NCBI GenBank assembly: GCA_025331565.1
Contig: JAFREQ010000283.1
Span: 1-64,000 of the forward strand
Length of the DNA stretch: 64,000 nt
From: Holacanthus passer
Lineage: Eukaryota; Chordata; Actinopteri; Pomacanthidae
Direction: 5' to 3'
In this document: positions 33,096 through 44,186 of the stretch, piece by piece
How the letters are laid out: the number at the start of each line of letters is the position of its first letter
Position numbering within the stretch: the stretch's first letter is position 1
Program-made: the position numbers and the translations under genes
The notes under the pieces: model-generated
Told to the model about the DNA's origin: nothing
What the model saw: only the letters and a program-made list of their open reading frames with translations
Databases searched by the model: none

Positions 33096-33794
33096 TAATA
33101 CCGCTTGGTCCCCGCAGAAATCAGCTTTTTGGAAATCAGCATCTCATTCAGTTAAGAATGAGACTGTAAATTTTATGTTTTGTACAAATGATCTAGATAA
33201 TAATTTCTGCGTGAGGAGGTCGTTCATCACAGCACCTGAATAAACTGTGTACATTAAGAAAAAAATATATAATAGTCCAAACCTAGATTATTATTAGTTT
33301 TCCCTTTGCATTTGTTATAGTGGAAAATAGTACATGATAATCTGGATCTAGCAAGGGGATTAAGGTATTAGGACAGACCTTGAGAATATACGACCCAATA
33401 TGGGACTGCAACACATCTCATGACTCACCTTCACAGTAAATCGAAAGCCCAGGTTACCAGGATTCTGGTGTGCTTTGAAAATATCAGAGTCACTGAGCAA
33501 AGTGATTCAATCCTGAGAAAAGACAAGAGAATATATAAAAAACAGTAACGGTCAATTTAAAGACTGTAAAATTGTCTTCTTTCTGTCAAAGTCATCAGGT
33601 TATTCACATTAAATTATTATATTAAATTGTGCCAGGTGAGTGTCATTTGAACTGCTGAAAGTGACCAGTGACTGATCAGTGCCAATGAAAAACGAAAAGC
33701 GACATCAACTTTTGTACGCTCCTCCGTGTTGATAAGAAAGAGAGAAGAACAATACTTTCAATCTAATGGATCAGATCAGAACCTCAGCAGTGTG
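33096..33794. other. Left-arm sequence, nothing recognised
   Basis: Unique-looking AT-rich DNA shared with 57800-58480 in inverted orientation. No gene is supported. Confidence 0.45.
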
Positions 33795-34885
33795 ACACAG
33801 AGCAACTTGTTGGAGAACAACAAACCGCTTGACCTCTGTCGGCTTTCGCCTCCCGTTTCCACGTACGCCATTTAGCTCCATTTCTGCACACTGCGGGAGT
33901 ACAGCTTGGAGACGAGATAGAATAAGAAAAGGTAAAACATTCACCTGTAATAATGTATTTTTATATTATTACATATTCTCATTCTTTATATACACACCAT
34001 AGTTACTATGTATACTGTCATATCCATCTACCTCTTGTCTTGTATACGTATACTGCTACAGAGTCTAACCATATTTATTTCTGCACACATTTCTGCATAC
34101 CTTTGCACTCTGGCATCTTCATTTCTTCTAATTTATTTTCACACTATTCACTCAAGGTTTAGGAGGAAAATGTCTATGTTCACCTCGTCTAGTTAGTCAA
34201 CTTATGTGGAAGTACAAAGCCCAAAGAGAAACCAGAGTCAAATTCTTTGTACGTGTACACATACCTGGCTAAATACAGGTATTCTGAATTGCAAAAATAC
34301 AATATCTTACAGGTTCAGTAATAGTCAGTTACAGTCAAAAATCAATTCCTCATATTGACAGTATTCACAAGTAGCTCATATGGCTCACAGGTCAAAGCCC
34401 ATTTTATTTGGCAAATGAAAGACTATGCTGCCATCTTGTGGTGGCAAGAAAATGTAGCACCCATATCTGAAACACACATGAACTTGAGCCAGTGGAAGTA
34501 AATACAGTTCCACCAAATATTCCAGTTGGACAAACGCCTGTTCCCGCTCCAGCTACGAAGGACGATTCCCTCTCAGTGTAGGTGCAGGTCACATATTTGA
34601 CCCTAGGCTTTGAATCAAAACCAAACTCAGTTATGAGGCTGTTGAAGGCCCTGCTTCTTAGTCTTTCACACCTGGCCTGGACAACGCTGCGGCCGCTCTC
34701 ATTTCTTATGCCATATCACGCTCCTGCTCCATGCTCTGACTCTACATCCAGAGTGTTTGTCAGGTTTAGTCCTTAAAACCGTATTCATTTCTGCACACAT
34801 TTCTTTTCTTTCTTTCTTTTCTTTTTTTACACTTTTTTCAACACTACTCGTTCATTGAGTCGTAAATCAACAGTTCTTTACAAAG

Positions 34886-34922
34886 TGTAGTGGCTATCTT
34901 TAGTCTACATATTTCTTACTTC
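34886..34922 (-). mobile_element. LTR end remnant, left-arm copy
   Basis: TGTAGTGGCTATCTTTAGTC and the next 17 bases are the reverse complement of a sequence resembling the 3' end of the BEL LTR at 54723-55132 (AAGATAGCCACTACA). The inverted equivalent is at about 53880-53913. Confidence 0.45.
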
Positions 34923-35898
34923 TTAATTTGTAAATTTAATAATTAATTATTTCATTAAATCATCATTCAAGTAATTTTTAATTTTCTTAACTTCTTTAAT
35001 TTGTTTATTTTTTATATTCAACATGTGACGCTAATACACTCTGTATTTAAGTCAGTTCACTTAGAGTTCTTATGAGTAATATCTTTTAAAAATACCTACC
35101 ATTCAAATTGGTCCACACAATCTCTCCGTAGCTTCAGCTTCATTTTATGCCGACACGAATTGCATTTAATTTCCTTTGTAGTATTTTTTTATATACTGGC
35201 CAAAGCAGGCATTTTAGCAGCTCACAAAAATTAAACCTCCAAGTTCACCGCCTGTGTTTGAACGCATATCCCGCCTTTATGAATGAATGGATGGGCCCAG
35301 CAGAAAACTTGAATCTCCCACAAGGCAGTTCGACATGTTTACATGTCTTTAGAGAGCGGTCAGCAGCGTTGCCAGATGGACAACAGTTATCGTATTTGTA
35401 CAATAATTGTGCCCTTTGGACTATAAACGGTCAGTGATGCCAAAAGTCCCATAATGTACGTTAATTTAATCATTGTGTGACACTATGTATTACTACCACT
35501 TGTGTGTGCGTCAACTGCTGCCTTCCAGTGTCGTGGGAAATTAAATAGTCACATCTATCAGCGCAGAGGAAAGATGCAACAAATCTATAACATCTAAACA
35601 TCACACTGTCTAAACAGTTTCTAACATGCATATTTTCTTTCTTTGATGTGCCTTTTTTGATAATATATTTGACATTAGTGCTTTAGAAATGTTTATTGAG
35701 TCATATTAGTGACAGCGATTCTTCAAAGTGGGACTTCATGGTGCGTCCCTGAACACAGCACCACTTTCAGCCAGCACAGGCGGCGACAGCAGAAATTACA
35801 CATTTCTGCTTTTGGTTATGACTCATGCACACTTTCCCCCGATAGTTTAACGTTCCCCATCTGGCAACGCTGTCCGTAAGACATTCTGGGGCTGGAAC

Positions 35899-36845
35899 AT
35901 GTCCATCAGAACAAGAGCTAAGCGCGGCAAGCGGCCTTCGACTGTCGAAGACGGGGAAGGAGCTGGCAGCAGCAGCGCAGGTAACGTTAAGCTAACTGTT
36001 ACAGTAACGTTACAAGTCCACAGTTCTAAATTCACGTTTGCTGGCTAACTCATTTGTTGTCTTATTTTACCTGGCTAAATCTGCTAAGCTATCAAGCAAG
36101 CACAAACACTAATTGGTTTTTAGCTAGGTAGCTATATTAGCTATATCAGCTAGTCTGGCCAACTTTATCAACACGACATGACGGTGTGGTTTGGATAGTT
36201 TTGCTAATCCCACAAAGTCAATGCAGATTGATGCAAGGGGATAAGTTAGCGTTACATGAAGCATTGAAGAACTTGTACGTCTGCTATTAAGGATAGTCGT
36301 AATTGTTTTAACTGCCGTTATAACTGATGCTAGAGATGGGGAAGTTCAGGTTGAGAACCTGTAGTAAACCGCTTTAGCAAGCTAGCTATCACACTTTCTA
36401 TCAGTAGCCCCGTTTTCATGGACAACTTTTTTTAATCGGAATGATTAAAATTGTATTGGAAAAAAAGATGTCCATGTCAACACAGTTAATGATATGAATT
36501 GAGATATTGCAACAGGCACCCTCCTGTCTGATTCTAATTGGCTGATCTTTGTAGGTTTTCCTCACATAAATCAGGAATCGAGAAGGAAATCATTAAAGAA
36601 TCGGATCAATAAGCAGAATTGATAATAGATTTGACATCCATAACATCTTACCAATTCCCACCCCAAGTTAGAACACAATCTTATAGTAACAATCACTTTT
36701 GGTTAACTAGCTGCCACTGGTCCTTTTCTGTGTAGCTTCAGGTAACCCTATACCACCATCCCCCACAGCTGTGCTGTGGGCCAAGAAATTGCATGCACAG
36801 TTGGAGAAGGCCAAGGAGAAAGATGCGCACTGCCACATTTTTTGA
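35899..36845 (+). CDS. Candidate small two-exon host gene, product unknown
   Basis: ATG at 35899 opens MSIRTRAKRGKRPSTVED followed by GEGAGSSSAG, ending at 35980 before gtaacg. A second segment after CTTCAG at 36742 continues in phase 1 with NPIPPSPTAVLWAKKLHAQL and KAKEKDAHC, stopping at 36845. The two segments give 61 residues. The first part is basic and then acidic, and the second could form a short helix. The surrounding first-exon DNA is GC-rich relative to neighbours, as at a promoter. I do not recognise the family, and the short length may mean truncation. Confidence 0.4.
35981..36741 (+). other. Putative intron of the candidate small gene
   Basis: GTAACG to TTCAG. It contains many TAGCTA-type motifs but no recognised element. 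Confidence 0.35.
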
Positions 36846-36876
36846 GGGCAGTTCGGTAAAGTGCTGCTGGACGTAC

Positions 36877-37269
36877 TCACAAGTGCATTGTGCAGTACTG
36901 ATGGACTTGAGCTTCAGCTGCAGCAACAGCTCTTTCACACTGGAGTAGATGGAGACTTGCTTGCAGTTCAGCTCTCTGCTTCATCATGTTAGCTTCTCTT
37001 TCAGCGTAAACTAGTTGTGCTCGGGCAGTCTTTGCCTTAGCACAGGCTTTTGTGGCTGAAGAGGCCGTCGATGATGATCGCTGAGAGAGCCTAGTGGATG
37101 CTGTAGATGACTGTGACTTAGCATCAAATGACTGAGGAAGCATCTGCTCTTTGGTTGCTTCATCTCCACTGGCTTCATTTTGGTGCATAACAGTCTGTTC
37201 TTTAAGATACTTTCTTCCTGAGCATAGACTCATGTTTGCTGAATAATATTTTCTGGTGCTTGAGCCCAC
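36877..37269 (-). pseudogene. Coiled-coil, Ser/Ala-rich reading frame, retroelement-like
   Basis: A 130-codon frame has SSTASTRLSQRSSSTASSAT, then an Ala/Lys/Glu-rich part (AKAKTARAQLVYAEREANMM) likely to form a coiled coil. Similar Ser-run plus Ala/Glu coiled-coil layouts occur in gag regions of fish LTR retroelements, including the BEL gag at 55587. No zinc knuckle, protease or LTR is seen here. Confidence 0.35.
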
Positions 37270-37700
37270 TGTGCATCTGTCTTTTTACTATGCTGCCCAC
37301 GCGGCGCGTGATCTTGTGCGTAGCTTGTTGTGGCCATTTGTCTAAAGCAAAAATCTTCAAAATTCAAACTTCCAAAGGGCCACAAATGCACCAAGTTGGT
37401 TAGGCGTACTCACACAGAAAATAAAGGCATTTTCCAGGCAAGATCCACGTTTAAGATGTTTATTTTCAGTATCTTAGCCAGCAAACTTGTTCACCGGGTC
37501 GACACAGCATTCGCCGTTCTTACACGGGTTGTGTCTGCACTCGTTAGGGTTAGGATGTTGGGTCTGAGCCTCTCCCCTGAAGGGGAAGAAGGGTGCACGG
37601 TCCATCCCCATGAAATTCATCCCCCACCCCTCCCTTTATAGAGATAAGGGTTGGGAGGTTAGGGTTAGAATCGGGTTAGGGATAGATTAGGGGTTGATGT
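37270..37700. other. No gene seen; scattered GGTTAG motifs
   Basis: Short TTAGGG-like motifs occur at 37546-37556 and 37655-37690, but there is no regular array. No exon or RNA gene is supported. Confidence 0.4.
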
Positions 37701-37710
37701 TACAACCTTT

Positions 37711-37812
37711 CTTGGTCTTCTTCAGGTTTATGGCCCACTTTTCTTTTTGCTGTCCTGGAGAGAGATGTTGTCCCTTCCTTTATCCAGGCAGAAATGAAGG
37801 AGCTGTGCTCCT
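37711..37812 (+). repeat. Duplicated exon-like segment, copy 1
   Basis: This copy is nearly identical to 38579-38683. It starts TTTCTTGGTCTTCTTCAGGT and ends GGAGCTGTGCTC. One base pattern after GTTGTCCC differs from copy 2. Confidence 0.8.
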
Positions 37813-38578
37813 ATTTATAGTGACTGGCTCCTCCCACAAACTTTTTTGTCTTTCTTCCTTTTGTATATACTGGCTGTGTTTTTCCTTCTTTGAGACTTTA
37901 TTAACCATGAACTTATTGTCTTTCTTCATTTTTTTAGAATAAGCATGAGTTATGGACCCCTACTTTCACAGGTAAGTATAAAAAAACCAAACTTCTTGTC
38001 TTTCTTCCACAGGTGAGTATAAAAAATGACCTTCTTGTCTGTCTTCTTTTTTCAGTTTTTAACTTCCACAGCTAACTATTAAAAATAAAACAAACAACTT
38101 AGGGTGTCCTCTACATACAGAAGTTATTTTTTGTCTTTGTTTTAAATTTTTTAGTTTTTGCATTGTTTGCATTTTTTTCAGCATAACTGTAAACAAAAGT
38201 GTCCTGTGAGGAGATTTTCTCCACTGGGGATAGGGTTAGGATTAGGACAGGACTAGAGCATATGTAGTTTAGACCCTGACCATCCACCCTTGTTTCATCC
38301 GACTGGGGACCGGTACATGGAGCAGTCCAAAAGGAGAGGCACTGGCTGGCTCGGATTTGAGGAAAGAATTCCCCTCCAAAAGGAGGAGATGGATGTCTCC
38401 ATCCACCCAGAAGAATGCCTGCACCCCTGGTCCTTTGTCTTTCTCATTGTGCTTTTATTCTGCTTCTTTTTCTGTACATATCCTTTGTTTCTGTTCAAGC
38501 TCTTTATATATTCCCCTTTTAATTTTTATACCCTTGGCTTTTTTGCCTTCTATGTGTGCCAACCAACGACGTTTTGAC

Positions 38579-38690
38579 CTTTCTTGGTCTTCTTCAGGTT
38601 TATGGCCCACTTTTCTTTTTGCTGTCCTGGAGAGAGATGTTGTCCCTGCCTTTATCCAGGCAGAAATGAAGGAGCTGTGCTCGGGTAAAG
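38579..38690 (+). repeat. Duplicated exon-like segment, copy 2
   Basis: After a pyrimidine-rich TCTTCTTCAG the frame reads LWPTFLFAVLERDVVPAFIQ then AEMKELCS and meets GTAAAG. This gives an acceptor-like start and a donor-like end around about 30 codons. Copy 1 lies 870 bp upstream. The source gene is not recognised. Confidence 0.6.
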
Positions 38691-38825
38691 GGGGTAATGT
38701 CAAGATTTGACAAAACGGCCATGCTCATATAGCTATGTATACCAGGCTTGTTGTTACTATCTTTATATAGTACTTCTGCATAGACATTTCCCTCATGGTG
38801 CTGTTGTTTTGCCATCTTTCTACAA

Positions 38826-38976
38826 GGTCATGTCAAGTGTCAATGAGGTGGTGCCCTATGAAATCGTCCTCTCAATCACCAGGCTGATAAAGAAGTATGG
38901 CAAAGAGCTGCGGGTGGTCACCTGGGACATCGTGCTGGGAATCACAGAGCACCTGCTGCAGCAGATCCAAAGACAA
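38826..38976 (+). pseudogene. Isolated tsc2 (tuberin)-like exon
   Basis: After a pyrimidine-rich TTTCTACAAG the frame reads VMSSVNEVVPYEIVLSITRL, IKKYGKELRVVTWDIVLG and ITEHLLQQIQ. This matches the tuberin exon that in human runs from AMACPNEVV to LLQQLQ (48 codons). Similarity stops exactly at the human exon's 3' end, but no GT donor follows: the next bases are AAGACAAGT. No other tsc2 exon was found in the window. The simplest reading is a captured or duplicated single exon that is no longer splice-competent. Confidence 0.75.
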
Positions 38977-39099
38977 GTACTAGAGGAAGAAGGGCGACAA
39001 GAGCTTGGTTTCATCTCTCTAGGACTTTTTGTTCTTGATTTATCAGCAAATGAAATTTTGGCAGCTGGAATGAATGGGCTGAAATTTTCCTAAGTGTGG

Positions 39100-39680
39100 G
39101 ATCTGCCAAAACAGAAAGTGGTTAGGAGCATGTTGTAGGCTGTTTTGAGACCATTGGACATGGTCCCAGGAAGTGTCAGTATTGTCAAATGTGTTGTCTA
39201 AGCCGAAGCCTTGCTAAGCCTTGGCTTGCCTATCCCTGGGATCCTGTAAGCCTAAGCTTGCCTAAGCCTAAAGCTGAGCTCGTGTAAGCCTGTGATGGGG
39301 TTAGGGTTAGTTAAAAAAAAAAAGGCATGGGTAGGGCTGTATTTGATGTAAAATTTGAATGGAGTCTGCTTGAGATAAGTGGAAAAAAGAAAGAAAGAGA
39401 CCGAACCGGTTATTCATATGGCAAATCAGCCGTATTCTGCAACCCCACATGCAGAATGGAAAGCAAGCAGAGGAGAAGTTGATCCCAGAGAAAGAGGTCT
39501 CACAGCAAATCCCCTCTGATTCTGAGCCATAGTACTTAAAAACAGATTTACCACTAGAGGGTGCCATACTAAAGGTTGCTGTGGTCAGGCTGCATCCAAC
39601 CAATCCGCACGCAGGCAAGGTAAGTAGAGCCAGAGCATGTCAATATGAAAGGAACCAAGGAGATTTCAGGAGTTAGCATG
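39100..39680. other. No gene seen
   Basis: A small local repeat of CCTAAGCTTGCCTAAGCC-type words occurs at 39200-39290. Nothing else is supported. Confidence 0.45.
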
Positions 39681-39683
39681 GTT

Positions 39684-40038
39684 TGTTCTGAATCTTTTTG
39701 TTCTTAATGTTCACAGAAAATATTTGTTTCTTTTGTTCCGAATCTTTTTGTTTCTTAATGTTTATAGAAAATATTTGTTTCTTTTGTTCTCAATCTTTTT
39801 TTTCTTCATGTTCATAGAAAATATTTGTTTATTTTGTTCTGAATCATTTTGTTTCTTAATGTTCTCAGAAAATATTTGTTTCTTTTGTTCTCAATCTTTT
39901 GTTTCTTAATGTTCATAGAAAATATTTGTTTAGTTTGTTCCAAATCTTTTTGTTTCTTCATGTTCATAGAAAATATTTGTCTATTTTGTTCTGAATCTTT
40001 TGTTTCTTAATGTTCTCAGAAAATATTTGTTTCTTTTG
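39684..40038. repeat. Minisatellite, seven units of about 51 bp
   Basis: Units begin GTTCTGAATCTTTTTGTTTC and end AGAAAATATTTGTTTCTTTT. Seven units are visible with single-base variants (TTCTGA/TTCTCA/TTCCGA) alternating between neighbours. Confidence 0.9.
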
Positions 40039-40732
40039 TTTGTTGTTCAATAATGTTCAATTAAAGAGATTGCACTGTTATTCCCTGAAATGTGAATACA
40101 GTAGTTCTTCCATTGTTTAGAATTGTTGGAATTATAGAATTTATAGAATTACAGAATATTAATAATATAATTATTCTATTATAGGACCATGCTTTTACCG
40201 CCCCTCAAAGGAGGGGTTGGGCTATACCTAACGCACACTTTCATGATCGTGGTTGTCGTCCCTTTACCTAACCCTATAAATCAGTGTTATCCATTCATAA
40301 ATAAGCTAATACTTTGGCATTTGCACTGTACTGGTATAGCAGTGCAACATATGTTCAATGTACTTACATAAGAGTGGATGTGCCGTTTTTGTTGCACTGT
40401 ATTTGTTTACAAGGAAAAACAAAAGTAGTTTGAGAAAAGAAAAAAGAAAGAAAATAAAGAAAAAGATTCTGACCTTAACCCTTCTGGAGGCAGGCTTATT
40501 CCTCAGTACTAACTTAAAAGATTGCTTGCAGACTTCACAAAAGATGTAATTAAGTTCTGAAGTCATCAGTAGGTTGCTCAGTGTCTGGTTGAATATAGAT
40601 TCAGCATGTGATAATCTAAGACCTCCAAGCTGCTGTTTGTTGCCTACCTTGTTTAAGGACATCAAATTGAAGAATGAAAGCGAATGAAAACTTTTGCCAA
40701 ACTTCAAGGCGAAGCTGTAGTTTACCAAAACC

Positions 40733-40894
40733 ATGGAGGAGCCTTCGCATTGTGAGGCAAGCACTTCCACATCTGTCACCCCGGACGTTAGCAACAATGA
40801 GCCAGACCAGTATCGATACTCTGACACCACTGACTCTGATCCGGAAAATGAACCTGTTGATGAAGAGCAGCACACACAAATCACAAAAGTGTGA
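40733..40894 (+). CDS. Short acidic reading frame with strong Kozak context, unknown
   Basis: ACCATGG at 40730-40736 opens 53 codons: MEEPSHCEASTSTSVTPDVS, then an acidic stretch with SDTTDSDPENEPVDEE, ending TKV. No domain is recognised. It could be a first exon or the start of a transposase, but no donor site is clear at its end. Confidence 0.25.
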   Translation: MEEPSHCEASTSTSVTPDVSNNEPDQYRYSDTTDSDPENEPVDEEQHTQITKV

Positions 40895-40987
40895 AGTCTT
40901 TGTAAACAGGAAAAGAAGAAATTGTACACCAGAAAAAAGGGAGAAAACTTGAATATAAACTCAAAAGAAGAACCTTTGTCCTTCCTA

Positions 40988-41123
40988 CACTCCAAAAAAT
41001 GATTCTTGGGTGTCATTGGTATTATAAGGGTAGATTTAATTGATTTTACCCTATTTAACATATTCTCAACCTTTATACACTACAAATAAATAAAATCTAC
41101 GTGATTTGTTCTCATTTGGAGTG
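40988..41123. mobile_element. Short TIR element (MITE-like), CACTCC ends
   Basis: CACTCCAAAAAATGA at the left and TCATTTGGAGTG at the right form short inverted ends 136 bp apart. CACT-starting ends fit non-autonomous EnSpm/CACTA elements. A matching 3-bp target duplication was not seen. Confidence 0.35.
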
Positions 41124-42309
41124 AATTCAAATGAAACGCTTAAAATAAACGAGACTGGGACTCATAAATGTTGGCCACTAGGTGGCAGTATTTGTCTCTA
41201 GCGTTGTAAAGTGGCTTGCAGCTACAAACGAAGAAGAAGAAGAAGCTTGGACAGCAATGCAGGAATTCTCTCTTCTCCATTTTCCTGGTTGTCAGTAAGC
41301 TGTATATCTTTATATTAATTTAATCCATTACTTATAGCTCTCATCAATAAATAGCAGCTGTACATTAAGTAATCTGTCAGTTTTCATGTTAGCTGGATCG
41401 TAATACGTTTTTTTAAACATCATCAACCGTCTTTACCTCGTGTCTCCTGAATAAGGGCTAATATTCTCAAATACTTTTATACAGTTGAAGTTAGTTCCAC
41501 TTAACTAATGTTTAGAACAAAACACTATTATTTCATTGACATAAACATGTCAAAGTATTCCTTGTCTTCATAAAAACTTGCGGTGGGACCATCAATTGTG
41601 GCCGACACTGTCTTTTTTCCATGGTCAAATTCAAGCCAGTTTAGTAGTGTAAGATGAGATTTATTTTTGTTGAAGATACATTCAGTAGATTGTCTTATTT
41701 TTCATTTCATTACATTGAATCCACATAATTTAATTAATTCTTACTATATTTAGGATTATTGTATTCTGCTGTTTGAGTTTCATTAGGAACTATATAATAT
41801 GGCGCACTTTACGTTCAGGTAAGGCGAGTTATGATTAAGATGGGCGGAGTGATCTGTCAGAGGTGAGAGGTCATTTTGGGTTGTGAGAGTTAAGTTGTCC
41901 TATGCTGGTTCGGACATTAAAGTGGATCAAGCTAACCTTCACATTGTCCCCGTGCTCGTGCTTTACCCACAGCCCTCCGTTTAAGCAAGCAATATGTAAG
42001 GCAATAGTTTTAACCTCCAAAACCCTGTCTTACAGTAGTGTTAGTGGCTGTAAACAGCATTGCCCGTTCTGCAATCCCTGTGTGTGTGTGTGGACGGTTT
42101 GTGCGCGCATGCAAAAGAAGCTGAAAAAAATGTTTAGCTGATATACAATTTTAGAGCAGTTTTTGTTAGTGGCTGTTTTCAGCATGTAGACCCTTGGATA
42201 TTAAGATGTTGAAATCCTTTGTTTTATTTTTATTTTTCAACAAATCGTGTTGATATTTTTATTTACACTGCAGTAGACTCTCATCAACTTTAGCTGTAGT
42301 ATTTTTGTT
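41124..42309. other. No gene seen
   Basis: A GAA-type run lies at 41230-41244. Between 41800 and 42140 the DNA is less AT-rich but has no motif-bearing frame. Confidence 0.4.
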
Positions 42310-44186
42310 TCAAATATTTTTATTAAATCTTTCAAACATGTCATCCATCAAGCAATTCCTTCATCTTTTTTCTTTTTACAAAGGAAAATAAAGAGACAAA
42401 AAATATATATTATACTCCCCCAGGAGTGCTACCAGTCGGTATCTACCATGCAGGTTGTATTTCAAATTTAACTAATTTCAACCTTTTAGGTAGGAGATTA
42501 AGTGCCAAATGGGGTGCCAAATCTTTTCAAACTCCTTAAGTTTGTCTTTAAGAATGAATCTTATTCTTTCTAAGTGCAGAGTGCCTGTCAGCTGAATAGG
42601 AGAATGAGCTTCTTAGCCGTAAGGAGCACATAAGATAAAAGATGTTTGTGAGCTACGCTCAACCTCCTTTGCCTATCTGATATTCCTACGATAATCAATA
42701 TTGGATTTGGGCACAAACCACAGTTATGAAGTAGGGTTGCCTCTGGTGAACCACATGTCACACTGAGGTGAAATTTCAGGAAAGAATCTATGTAGTTGTA
42801 ATTTTGCATAATGTAATCTATGCAGCACCTTGAATTGTATCAAGTTGTCTTGTATTAATTTAGCATTTATGTATGTGTTCAAGACTCTTGTCCCAAGTAT
42901 CATCTGGTATCTGTACACCCAGTTCAGTTTCCCATTCTGCTTTAATGGTGTTTGTTGAAGTCGGGACTATATTCTGGAGTGAGTTATACAAATGAGAGAT
43001 TATATTTTCAGACCCAGCAAGATGTTTCAGACAACCATCCAATTTACCCGGCCCTGCACTCTCAAAGTTGGGGAGGTGTGCTCTCACATAACTCCTGACC
43101 TGAAGGTATTTAATAAAGTCCTGCTGCGTGAGAGTGTATTTCACTTGAAGCTGTTGGTAAGATATGAATGTCCCCCCCAGGTATAAATCGCTCACCTTAG
43201 ATATTCCCATCTCTCACCACGCAAGGAAACCACAATCTATGTTGAAGGGAGCGAATGAGGGATTTGCCACTATGGGTAATGAGAAAGACACCGTCCTTAG
43301 ATTAAAATGTTGGGATATTTGTTTCCAAATGCGTATAGTGTTATGAATAATTGGGTTATTGTTGTAGTTTACTTAGTGGTACCGGTGACAAGACAACTGC
43401 TCCAACGGCAAAAGGTAGGCAATCCTCCCACTCCATCTCCAAGCCACTACATAACACTGTTGTATCATCCAGCCAATAAATAATGGAGCGGATGTTAGCA
43501 GCCCAATAGTAGTGTATGAAATTCGGGAGGGCCAGGCCTCCACTCAATTTTGGTTTGCAAAGGTGGGCTTTCCCTATTCTATGTATTTTTTAATCCCATA
43601 CAAATGATAGAATAATTGAGTCTATTCGTTTGAAGAATGCTTTAGTGATAAAAACAGGTATATTCTGAAGAAGATATAACAGCTGTGGAAGAAATATCAT
43701 CTTAACAGCATTTATCTCAATTAGAGAGATAGGGAGCGTCCTCCAAAATTGTACGCTATTTTGCAGCTTAGTTAGCCTTAAATAGTGAATTATAATGCCT
43801 AGTGACTACTATGCCTAGGTCTGATCTGGATGCACTAATTTACCTATTAAAACACTAAGTCTTTTGGCCAAAGTTTTTGTGAGAATTTTTTGATCCGTGT
43901 TTAATAGGGATGTAGGTCTGTAAGATCCAACCTCCTCCAGATCCTTCCCTTTTTTTGGAATTAAAGTGATAGTCGCCTCATTCAATGTATGTGGAAGTAC
44001 ACCACAGTCAAACGCCTGTCCATACATTCTATTCAAGTAGGGCACCAGCAATTTGTTATGTTTTTTATAGAATTCATTACAGAATCCGTCCGACCCTGGA
44101 GTATTACAGTTTTTAAGGGATTTTATTGTTTCTGAAATTTCCCCCAATGTAATATTGGCTCCCAGGAAGTCACGGTCCACCTGGTC

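Larger units (their letters stand above)
28446..33912. mobile_element. TIR-bounded element T, left-arm copy (outer terminal repeat truncated)
   Basis: A roughly 118-bp sequence ending GTACAGCTTGGAGA at 33912 recurs inverted at the far end (GTTTGTTGTTCTCCAACAAG at about 28448). The first roughly 95 bp of that end are missing at the L1 junction. The right-arm copy has both ends. The class is unknown: no transposase was recognised. Confidence 0.55.
28446..35608. repeat. Left arm of 7.2-kb inverted duplication
   Basis: This arm is the reverse complement of 53184-63150 after removing the BEL insertion at 54723-57516. Arm lengths then agree within a few bases (about 7.16 kb). Long stretches such as 31426-32509 differ at only isolated positions. 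It holds most of a TIR-bounded element, a 5S-derived sequence, LINE tails and an LTR-like block. The proximal edge reads CATCACAC at 35608 and continues into unique DNA. Confidence 0.93.

Noticed and set aside
37540..37695. GGTTAG/TTAGGG motifs resembling telomere repeats (also near 15409, 30468, 38228, 39298, 40268)
   Set aside because: They are isolated, mostly one or two units, and not in a regular array.
38788..38825. Extension of tsc2 similarity upstream (LPSFYK)
   Set aside because: The bases are also a good polypyrimidine tract and acceptor, and the human exon begins after this point. The match may be chance, so processed-copy origin cannot be claimed from it.
40306..41061. 251-codon minus-strand frame
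   Set aside because: Phe/Leu-rich translation of AT-rich DNA with no motif. It overlaps a plus-strand frame with stronger start context and part of a MITE.
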